Below, one piece after another: positions 1-5,215 of a stretch of DNA of 5,215 nt. The notes below the pieces were generated by a model that had not been told where the DNA came from, did not search any database, and saw nothing but the letters and a program-made list of their open reading frames with translations. The translations under genes and the position numbers were made by a program. Numbering within the stretch: the first letter of the stretch is position 1; the number at the start of each line of letters is the position of its first letter. Source of the stretch: an uncultured Bacteroidales bacterium (GTDB lineage Bacteria > Bacteroidota > Bacteroidia > Bacteroidales > UBA932). The stretch covers positions 1 to 5,215 of the forward strand of contig CAMNQO010000122.1 in the NCBI GenBank assembly GCA_946549475.1, read 5' to 3'.

Positions 1-261
1 GTCACCCTGCTGGCCACCGACAAGAATGCCACGAAGATCTGGATTATCGAGGTGGACGGCCGCGACACCTGGACCTATCTCGGCCTGCGCCCTTACGGTA
101 TGGCCCAGACGGCCCTGCAACTCGGCGCATGGAACATGACCCGCTTCGACGGAGGCGGCTCGGCCGCCATGTGGGTGAAAGGCAACAAAATCGTCAGCAA
201 CCCCTCCGACAGCAAGGGCGAAAGAAGTTGTCTCAATTACTGGCTTGTCCGAATCGACTAA
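1..261 (+). CDS. Phosphodiester glycosidase family protein (NAGPA/DUF2233-type), C-terminal part only
   Basis: The frame is open from the first base of the window and ends at TAA (259-261), giving 86 residues of a gene whose start lies upstream. The key sign is the motif RFDGGGSAAMW at residues 48-58. It is preceded by a G-x-x-x-x-G-M-A-Q helix and a LGAWNM stretch, and followed by a hydrophobic strand, NPSD, GER and a closing NYWLVRI strand. This order is typical of the C-terminal end of the NAGPA domain (PF09992), whose eukaryotic member removes N-acetylglucosamine from phosphate-linked mannose. Bacterial members are thought to cleave sugar phosphodiester or related linkages, but the substrate here cannot be read from the sequence. 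The protein ends right after the domain, so no extra C-terminal module exists. Localisation is unknown because the N-terminus is missing. It sits 3 bases before the next gene, so co-transcription is likely. Family assignment is quite sure; exact activity is not. Confidence 0.87.
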   Translation, partial: VTLLATDKNATKIWIIEVDGRDTWTYLGLRPYGMAQTALQLGAWNMTRFDGGGSAAMWVKGNKIVSNPSDSKGERSCLNYWLVRID

Positions 262-264
262 AAT

Positions 265-336
265 ATGGGAAGTATGAAAAATCTGCTGAAAACCCTCCTC
301 TGGCTCCCCGCCGTCCTGCTGGGACTGAGCGCCTGC
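265..336 (+). other. Lipoprotein signal peptide and lipobox of the first lipoprotein
   Basis: The segment has a basic n-region (K5, K9), a hydrophobic core LLWLPAVLLGL and the lipobox L-S-A-C, with the Cys codon at 334-336. This is the signature for signal peptidase II cleavage and lipidation. Acidic residues E25 and D28 follow closely. In Bacteroidota, acidic residues just after the lipidated Cys are associated with export to the outer face of the outer membrane, so surface exposure is likely but not proven. Confidence 0.88.
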
Positions 337-2724
337 GAGCCCTATGACGCCAGCGAAATCAAAGCGGCCATCAGCGACCTGGACAAAGAGGTCTCCGCGA
401 TGGAAGCGACGGTCAAGGATATGAACAACCGTCTGGACGGTGTCCGCCAACTCCTCTCCAGCCGTTTCATCTGCTATGTCGGAGAAACGGAAAAGGGTGA
501 GAAGGTCATCCGCTACCGCGACGCCGCCTCGGAAGAAAAGACCGTCGTCCTCGTCACCTCGGAATCTGTCAACAAACAACCCCTGGTCAGCGCCGGACAG
601 CACACGGACGGTGAATATTACTGGCGCCGGACGACCGACAACGGCAAGACCTGGGAATGGATCCTCTCGTCCGACGGACAGATGATGAAGGTGAGCCAGG
701 GCACCCCCGATGTCAAGATTGACGCCGACGGACACTGGACCATCGACGGGAAGGTCGTCACGGACAAGGATGGCAATCCCGTTCTGGCCAACGATGTCTC
801 CAACATCCTCTTCCGCAGCGTGGAGCAGGATGAACAGACCGGCCGCGTGGTGTTCACCCTGGCCGACGGCACGACCTTCGAGGTGGCGACCTTCGAGGCC
901 CTCGACATCGAGTTCGATACATCGGTCTATACCGGCATCCCCTCCTATTCCTCCACCGTCAACATCAAATACCGCGTCACGGGTTCCCTGGCGCGGGAAG
1001 CGACCGTGGACTATTTCACGGCCTGGAACATGGATGTCCAGATCAACCGCTACACCAAGAACATCCAGGTCAAGATGCTTTCCGGCGCGGAAGAAGGCTC
1101 CATCATCATCGTCGCCTCCGCTGGCGGCAACTCGGTGGTCAAGCCGCTTTTCTTCACCTACGGAGAATGTGTCATCAACAAGCCGACCTGGGACGGGAAA
1201 TACGGCACCACCGAAATCACCCTTCCCGGCGAACCTTCGACCTTCGACATGAATGTGAGCGCCAACATCGATTATACCGTCAGCATCTCGGACGAGGCGG
1301 CCGACTGGCTCAGCCAGGTGGAAACCCGGGCCGCCGTCACCTCCAAGACCCTTTCTTTCGCCACCACACAGTACAAGAATGAACTGGGACTGGACCGCGA
1401 AGGACGGATTGTCTTCGCCAACTCCGTTTATGGTGTCAGCGTGGATGTCCGCGTCATCCAGAATCCCGTCAAGGAGGAAAGGACGGAAAACGGTATCGCC
1501 ACGCCCGGACACCTCGTCCTCTTCGCCAAGGCCGTCAACAACGGGGATGACTTGAGCGAATATATGAAAAACGGGGAAGTCGTCCTGCTCAACGACATCG
1601 ACATGAGCCAGGTCACGACCTGGACACCGGCCGGAAAGGGCAAGGCCGAAACCAGCATCACGATGGTGACGACCAACCCGTTCACGGGCGTGTTCAATGG
1701 CCAGGGCCACAAAATCGGCGGCATCAACTGGACCGTCGATGCGGCGGAAAGCGAAACGGACGCCATCGGTCTGTTCGGCGTCCTGAACGGAGCCACCGTC
1801 AAAGACCTGATCCTCGGCGACGAGGGTGACAAGATCACCATTACCGGCAATCTGAACCGCATCGTCTCCGTCGGAGCCCTGGCCGGCTATGTGGAGAACG
1901 ACAGCAAGATCCTGAAGGTCACCAACAATGTCAGCATCGAATTTACCGGCGACCTCGCACAGGACAAACTGCTCACGATGGCAGGCATTGCGGGCGCCGT
2001 CCGGGCCTCCCGCATCGGCGACGAAGGCCAGAAGGTGTACAACTACGGCAATGTCTGTCATATCAACCCCATCACCAACACGGCCAACGGCGGTACCGGC
2101 CTCAACACGGCCGGCATCTGCGGTTACTCTCTGGGCAACAATGTCAACCTCAAACTCTGCTACAACTACGGTGACATCAGCGGTTCCACGGGCCGTACCG
2201 GCGGCATCGTCGGTACCATCGCCGGACCTGCCGAAGGCAATCTGGTCACCTTCCTGGAGCGCTGCTACAACTACGGCACCATCGAGGATGACAAGATCAA
2301 CCAGTTCGGAGAAAACACGGCCTATGCCGACTACAAGCGTATCGGCGGTCTGGTGGGCGGTACGGCGACCAACGCCTACAATGTCATCGACGCCTGCGAA
2401 AACCACGGCAATGTCTTCTCCCACATCGGCGCCCGCACCGGCGGATTCGTCGGCCACAACCGCGCCACCCTCACCTCCTGCGTCAACAAAGGCATCATCC
2501 TGTCCACGCCGACGATGAATATTGAAAGCGGCATCCAGCAGACCGGCCCCGGATGGGCCTGCGGCTATTGCTACGAGGGACTTGTGACGGGCTGCGCCCA
2601 CGGCGGACGCGTCGGTTCCTGGGCCCAGTACAAGGACAACCCGTCCGCAGCGCCCGAGGCGACGATGGACAATGCCTTCGCCTACAAAAACGATGAATAC
2701 TTTGACAAGGACAAAAACTTGTAA
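265..2724 (+). CDS. Surface lipoprotein with DUF4988-like, BACON-like and GLUG-repeat regions
   Basis: Complete, 819 residues. A lipoprotein signal peptide ends in lipobox LSAC, with lipidated Cys24 followed by E-P-Y-D. Residues 32-66 form a regular coiled coil, with hydrophobic residues at 36, 39, 43, 46, 50, 53, 57, 60 and 64. Residues 68-215 resemble DUF4988 (PF16378), with YYW at 118-120, an HWTIDGK motif at 157-163 and a DKDGNPV turn. An Ig-like strand region covers about 216-306. Residues 307-402 fit a BACON domain: a Trp, then N-x-x-x-x-x-R-x-G-R-I-V-F, ending in V-R-V-I-Q. From 410 there is a GLUG/M26-type beta-helix: cap motifs FTGVFNGQGH (473-482) and GLFGVLNGATV (502-512), then repeats with aligned Cys632, 667, 711, 739 and 777. 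No catalytic motif is seen, so a binding, adhesive or structural role is inferred. The ATG at 265 was preferred for the A-rich CTAAAAT before it; the ATG at 274 gives an equally good signal peptide (MKNLLKTLL). Confidence 0.9.
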   Translation: MGSMKNLLKTLLWLPAVLLGLSACEPYDASEIKAAISDLDKEVSAMEATVKDMNNRLDGVRQLLSSRFICYVGETEKGEKVIRYRDAASEEKTVVLVTSESVNKQPLVSAGQHTDGEYYWRRTTDNGKTWEWILSSDGQMMKVSQGTPDVKIDADGHWTIDGKVVTDKDGNPVLANDVSNILFRSVEQDEQTGRVVFTLADGTTFEVATFEALDIEFDTSVYTGIPSYSSTVNIKYRVTGSLAREATVDYFTAWNMDVQINRYTKNIQVKMLSGAEEGSIIIVASAGGNSVVKPLFFTYGECVINKPTWDGKYGTTEITLPGEPSTFDMNVSANIDYTVSISDEAADWLSQVETRAAVTSKTLSFATTQYKNELGLDREGRIVFANSVYGVSVDVRVIQNPVKEERTENGIATPGHLVLFAKAVNNGDDLSEYMKNGEVVLLNDIDMSQVTTWTPAGKGKAETSITMVTTNPFTGVFNGQGHKIGGINWTVDAAESETDAIGLFGVLNGATVKDLILGDEGDKITITGNLNRIVSVGALAGYVENDSKILKVTNNVSIEFTGDLAQDKLLTMAGIAGAVRASRIGDEGQKVYNYGNVCHINPITNTANGGTGLNTAGICGYSLGNNVNLKLCYNYGDISGSTGRTGGIVGTIAGPAEGNLVTFLERCYNYGTIEDDKINQFGENTAYADYKRIGGLVGGTATNAYNVIDACENHGNVFSHIGARTGGFVGHNRATLTSCVNKGIILSTPTMNIESGIQQTGPGWACGYCYEGLVTGCAHGGRVGSWAQYKDNPSAAPEATMDNAFAYKNDEYFDKDKNL
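1183..1470 (+). other. BACON-like domain within the first lipoprotein
   Basis: Residues 307-402 show the usual order of a BACON domain (PF13004). First comes a strand with S-A-N, then a DWLS segment with the characteristic Trp, then a strand LSFATT, a loop with N and an R-E-G-R-I-V-F strand, and a closing strand V-D-V-R-V-I-Q-N. BACON domains are Ig-like beta-sandwiches common in Bacteroidota surface proteins. They are proposed to bind carbohydrate or mucin, or to act as spacers. The assignment is by pattern only. The paralogous next gene has no counterpart between its Ig-like region and its GLUG cap. Confidence 0.65.
1489..1821 (+). repeat. GLUG-type cap unit, copy in the first lipoprotein
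   Basis: This coding repeat reads as G-I-A-T-P-G-H-L, then FAKAVNN, a strand ending LLNDIDMS, TWTPAGKG, FTGVFNGQGH and GLFGVLNGATV. The same order of motifs recurs twice in the next gene (3650-3994 and 4874-5215). It resembles the opening segment seen in many GLUG and M26-type beta-helix proteins, where it caps the helix before the shorter repeats begin. Confidence 0.8.
2029..2640 (+). repeat. GLUG-like beta-helix repeats in the first lipoprotein
   Basis: Short units of about 28-44 residues recur. Each has a glycine-rich strand such as GGIVGTI, GGLVGGT or GGFVGHN, followed by a C-x-N-x-G-x-(I/V) turn. The aligned turns are VYNYGNV, CYNYGDI, CYNYGTI, CENHGNV, CVNKGII and CAHGGRV. The DNA word tacaactacgg occurs exactly at 2038, 2161 and 2266 in the same frame, which shows the shared origin of these units. 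The pattern fits the GLUG motif (PF07581). Confidence 0.82.
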
Positions 2725-2728
2725 GCGT

Positions 2729-2788
2729 ATGAAAAAGACACTTTACAATACAGCCATTCTCCTGGCGGGCCTCCTGACGGCGGCCTGT
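2729..2788 (+). other. Lipoprotein signal peptide and lipobox of the second lipoprotein
   Basis: K2 and K3 form the basic n-region, followed by a hydrophobic core AILLAGLL and the lipobox L-T-A-A-C, with the Cys codon at 2786-2788. D23 and E24 lie at +3 and +4 after Cys20, close to the acidic pattern linked to surface lipoprotein export in Bacteroidota. The segment matches the upstream paralogue in plan but not in residue sequence. Confidence 0.9.
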
Positions 2789-5215
2789 ACGCCGGACGAA
2801 GCCGCCCTGAAAGGACAATTGGAGGATCTGGGGAACCGCGTGCGTGTGCTGGAAGAGAGCATCGCCTCCATCAACAGCCAGATTGAAGCGCTCGGGACCA
2901 TCACCCAGGGCAATGTCATCACCTCCCTCAACCAGGACAGCGACGGCAATTATACCATCAGTTATCTGGGCAATGACGACCAGGAATATACGATTGTCGT
3001 CGCGGCCAAGGAACAGATGATCAACATTCCCCAACTGACCGTCAGCCTGGATGAAGAGGAAGGCATCTATTATTGGACGCTCACCGACCCGGACGGAACG
3101 GAACGCGACCTGCTGGATGCTTCGGGAAAACGTGTGCCGGTCAGCGGCAGCGCTCCGAAAATCAGCACGGACAGCCAGGGATTCTGGACCGTGGACGGCG
3201 TGCGGCTGCTGGACCGTGACGGCCATCCCATCGAAGCCCGGGACGGGGAAAGTTGCATCTTCCAGTCCATGCGCGTCAATGAGGACGGAGACATGGAAAT
3301 CGTCCTCGGCGGCGGCAAGACCATCGTCCTACCGATGCAGCAGGTGCTCAACCTGACCCTCTCCCAGCCCATCAACGGGACGGCCCCCGCGACCCTGCCC
3401 GGCACCCTCGACATCACCTACTCCGTGAGCGGAAGCGCCGCCTCATCGGCCATCGTCGCGATTTCCGGCGCCTATGGACTGACGGCCAGCCTGAACAAGG
3501 AAGAATCCAAAATCCGCCTCGATTTCCCGGCCGGATTCACCTCCGGCTATGTCGTCCTCATCGCTTATGACATGGGGACCCACTCGGTCATCCGGCCCGT
3601 CTTCTTCGGAGAAGGAACGGCTCCCGAACCGCCTGTGCCGCCCACGAGCGTCGTGGAAATCGGTACGGCCGCAGAACTCGTCGCCTTTGCCCAGGCCGTC
3701 AACAACCAGGACGGCAGCGAGACCAAGACGGCCCTGCTGACCGCAGACATCAATCTTGCCTCTGTCGCATCTTCCTGGACGCCCATCGGTAAGGGAACCA
3801 CTTCCTCCGGCACCTGGAACAGTGACGCCTTCACAGGCAATTTCACCTACACGGGACCGGCCTTCAAAGGGACATTCAACGGACAGGACCATACGATCTC
3901 CGGATTTGCCACCACCTCCTCTTCCGCCACCGGCGTATGGGGTCTGTTCGGCATCCTGGACGGAGCTACGGTCAAGAATGTCAAAGTCAGCGGCTCGATG
4001 ACCGTCACGGCGACCGGTGAACTGGCGGCCGGCGGCATCGCCGGAGCCTGCGTCGATGCGACCATCGAAAGTTGCGAGACGAATATCGATGTGACCATCA
4101 CCACCTCCACCTCCGGCAAACGGATGATTGCAGGCGGCATCGCCGGCTTCGTCTGGTCATCATCCGCCGAGGGACGCTCCGTCATCCGCGCCTGCAAGGC
4201 AAGCGGCAACCTGGTCAGCACGGCCAAGAGCGGCAACACTTCCACCGGCTTCGACTGCGTGGCCTACGGCGGCATCGCCGCCCTGACGACGGCCGCCTCC
4301 TCCACAGCCCGGCCCGTCCTCATCGAAAGTTGCTCCTATTCCGGCGACATGACCGCCCACACGGTCCTCGCCCGCTGCTCCGGCATCGTCACCAACTGCA
4401 CCTTCACGCAGATGAACAACTGCACCAACAGCGGCAACCAGCGCAATACCGGCTCGGCCGGCCGTATCGGCAACCTGATTTCTTACGCCTATGGCAGCCA
4501 GATTACCGACTGCTGGAACACCGGCAACCTCACCACGACGCAGACCGACACGCAGTGCGGCGGCCTCATCGGACTGGTCGGCGGAGCGAGTACGACCATT
4601 TCCGGCGGCGGCAACAAGGGCGTCGTCACCAGCGCCTGTACGACCATCAACAGCGGCGAGACCCGCGTGATGCGCGGCCTGCTGTTTGCCAACCTGGCCT
4701 CCTTCGGCAGCGTGGACGGACTGAGCGCCGGCGGCAGCCTCTGGGCCTGGAACGGCGGCAGTCCCACCCGCATCAATGTCAACGAATCCAACTACATGAA
4801 CTACATCGGCCGTTATACCGACGCCAACGCTTCCAAGATTACGAACATCTCCTGCGATGTCGAACAAGCGAAAGTGGGCATCAGTACGGCGGCGGAACTC
4901 GTCGAACTGGCCACCCTGGTCAACAGCGGCGGTAATTACAGCAAATTCCAGGAAAGCGACGGAAGCATCAACCTGCTGATGGACATCGATCTGTCTTCGG
5001 TCAGCGCTTCCTGGACACCCATCGGCAACACGACGGCAGCCAGCACCGACGACATCAACTTCACCATCGGCGAACATCCTTTCACGGGCGTGTTCAACGG
5101 CGGCGGCCACAGCATAACGGGATTCAATCCCACGGCCACGACAGCCAGCGGCGGGGCCTTCGGCCTGTTCGGCGTCATCTCCGGCGGATCGGTCAGCAAC
5201 TTCACCCTCAGCGGC
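2729..5215 (+). CDS. Surface lipoprotein with DUF4988-like region and two GLUG-type modules, C-terminus beyond window
   Basis: Open from ATG 2729 to the last base without a stop, giving 829 residues; the true length is unknown but longer. The signal peptide MKKTLYNTAILLAGLL leads to lipobox LTAAC (Cys20), followed by T-P-D-E. A heptad pattern (27, 31, 34, 38, 41, 45, 48, 52, 55) gives a coiled coil. The DUF4988-like region runs to about 200, with YYW at 114-116 and FWTVDG at 152-157. An Ig-like region (about 203-295) and a proline-rich linker (299-305) follow. Module 1 starts at 308, with cap motifs FKGTFNGQDH (379-388) and GLFGILDGATV (405-415), then GLUG-like repeats with Cys449, 489, 535, 565 and 595. 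Module 2 starts at 716 and repeats the cap: FTGVFNGGGH (785-794) and GLFGVISGGSV (812-822). It is a paralogue of the gene 4 bases upstream but lacks that gene's BACON-like domain. No catalytic signature is visible; a surface binding or adhesive role is inferred. Confidence 0.9.
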   Translation, partial: MKKTLYNTAILLAGLLTAACTPDEAALKGQLEDLGNRVRVLEESIASINSQIEALGTITQGNVITSLNQDSDGNYTISYLGNDDQEYTIVVAAKEQMINIPQLTVSLDEEEGIYYWTLTDPDGTERDLLDASGKRVPVSGSAPKISTDSQGFWTVDGVRLLDRDGHPIEARDGESCIFQSMRVNEDGDMEIVLGGGKTIVLPMQQVLNLTLSQPINGTAPATLPGTLDITYSVSGSAASSAIVAISGAYGLTASLNKEESKIRLDFPAGFTSGYVVLIAYDMGTHSVIRPVFFGEGTAPEPPVPPTSVVEIGTAAELVAFAQAVNNQDGSETKTALLTADINLASVASSWTPIGKGTTSSGTWNSDAFTGNFTYTGPAFKGTFNGQDHTISGFATTSSSATGVWGLFGILDGATVKNVKVSGSMTVTATGELAAGGIAGACVDATIESCETNIDVTITTSTSGKRMIAGGIAGFVWSSSAEGRSVIRACKASGNLVSTAKSGNTSTGFDCVAYGGIAALTTAASSTARPVLIESCSYSGDMTAHTVLARCSGIVTNCTFTQMNNCTNSGNQRNTGSAGRIGNLISYAYGSQITDCWNTGNLTTTQTDTQCGGLIGLVGGASTTISGGGNKGVVTSACTTINSGETRVMRGLLFANLASFGSVDGLSAGGSLWAWNGGSPTRINVNESNYMNYIGRYTDANASKITNISCDVEQAKVGISTAAELVELATLVNSGGNYSKFQESDGSINLLMDIDLSSVSASWTPIGNTTAASTDDINFTIGEHPFTGVFNGGGHSITGFNPTATTASGGAFGLFGVISGGSVSNFTLSG
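3650..3994 (+). repeat. GLUG-type cap unit, first copy in the second lipoprotein
   Basis: Residues 308-422 carry G-T-A-A-E-L, AFAQAVNN, LLTADINLA, SSWTPIGKG, FKGTFNGQDH and GLFGILDGATVKN, ending in VKVSG. The unit matches the copy at 4874-5215 and the one in the upstream gene. The segment follows directly on the proline-rich linker, so it marks the start of the beta-helix. Confidence 0.83.
3995..4660 (+). repeat. GLUG-like beta-helix repeats in the second lipoprotein
   Basis: Glycine-rich strands GGIAGAC, GGIAGFV, GGIAALT, SGIVTNC, IGNLISY and GGLIGLV alternate with turns IESCETN, IRACKASGN, IESCSYSGD, NCTNSGN, DCWNTGN and GGGNKGV. The turn cysteines lie at residues 449, 489, 535, 565 and 595, and the last unit has Gly instead. 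The DNA word catcgaaagttgc is repeated exactly at 4063 and 4321, and ggcggcatcgccg at 4031, 4133 and 4268, all in frame. This fits GLUG repeats (PF07581). Confidence 0.78.
4874..5215 (+). repeat. GLUG-type cap unit, second copy in the second lipoprotein, ends with the window
   Basis: Residues 716-829 repeat the cap order G-I-S-T-A-A-E-L, LATLVN, LLMDIDLSS, ASWTPIGN, FTGVFNGGGH and GLFGVISGGSV, ending in TLSG at the last base. The offset from the first copy is about 407 residues (E316 to E723, GLFG 405 to 812). A further set of short repeats would be expected just beyond the window. Confidence 0.83.

Noticed and set aside
1489..2724. M26-type IgA peptidase activity suggested by the GLUG region
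   Set aside because: GLUG repeats occur in M26 proteases, but no HExxH zinc motif is present in either lipoprotein within the window.
2725..2728. Possible promoter or terminator between the two lipoprotein genes
   Set aside because: The gap is only 4 bases and there is no stem-loop with a T-run or Bacteroidota -7/-33 promoter pattern that stands out. Co-transcription is simpler.
2495..3226. A 243-residue minus-strand frame spanning the junction between the two lipoprotein genes
   Set aside because: It covers the 3' end of one gene and the 5' end of the next on the other strand, has no recognisable domain, and a real gene there would conflict with both well-supported coding frames.
4031..4280. 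The repeated word ggcggcatcgccg considered as a regulatory or recombination site
   Set aside because: All three copies are in frame and encode the G-G-I-A part of GLUG-like strands, so protein repetition explains them. Spacing is irregular (102 and 135 bases) and there is no spacer-repeat structure of a CRISPR array.
4072..4935. A 287-residue open frame on the plus strand in another frame
   Set aside because: It is very rich in Arg, His and Gln with no recognisable fold, and overlaps the repeat region of the second lipoprotein. It is a shadow frame from codon bias.
4160..5110. A 316-residue open frame on the minus strand
   Set aside because: It lies opposite a coherent lipoprotein frame with recognisable repeats. 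Its Ala/Val/Gly/Asp-rich translation shows no domain and is what GC-rich, C-ending codons give on the opposite strand.

Overview
The window looks like a chromosomal piece of a GC-rich gut-type Bacteroidota, most likely order Bacteroidales and perhaps Alistipes-like. By eye it is about 60% GC. The reasons are two lipoproteins with DUF4988-type N-termini and GLUG repeats, a BACON-like domain, acidic residues just after the lipidated cysteine, very short gaps between genes, and no clear Shine-Dalgarno sequences. Genus is not determinable from this window.

Three genes lie on the + strand in one apparent operon. Positions 1-261 hold the C-terminal end of a phosphodiester glycosidase (NAGPA family). 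After a 3-base gap, 265-2724 encodes a complete 819-residue lipoprotein: signal peptide, coiled coil, DUF4988-like region, Ig-like region, BACON-like domain, then a GLUG-type beta-helix. After a 4-base gap, 2729-5215 encodes a second, paralogous lipoprotein that stays open to the window's last base (829 residues seen, no stop). It has the same N-terminal plan but no BACON-like domain, and it begins a second GLUG module about 407 residues after the first.

The likely joint role is at the cell surface. The two lipoproteins look like stalked, non-catalytic binding or adhesive proteins, and the upstream enzyme may hydrolyse a sugar phosphodiester or related glycan linkage. That functional link is inferred from gene order only. 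There is no RNA gene, mobile element, CRISPR array, promoter or terminator that I can support, and no gene-free stretch longer than 4 bases. The minus strand holds only shadow reading frames. The most notable points are the long-period internal duplication in the third gene, the BACON-like domain present in only one paralogue, and near-identical DNA stretches shared between the paralogues.
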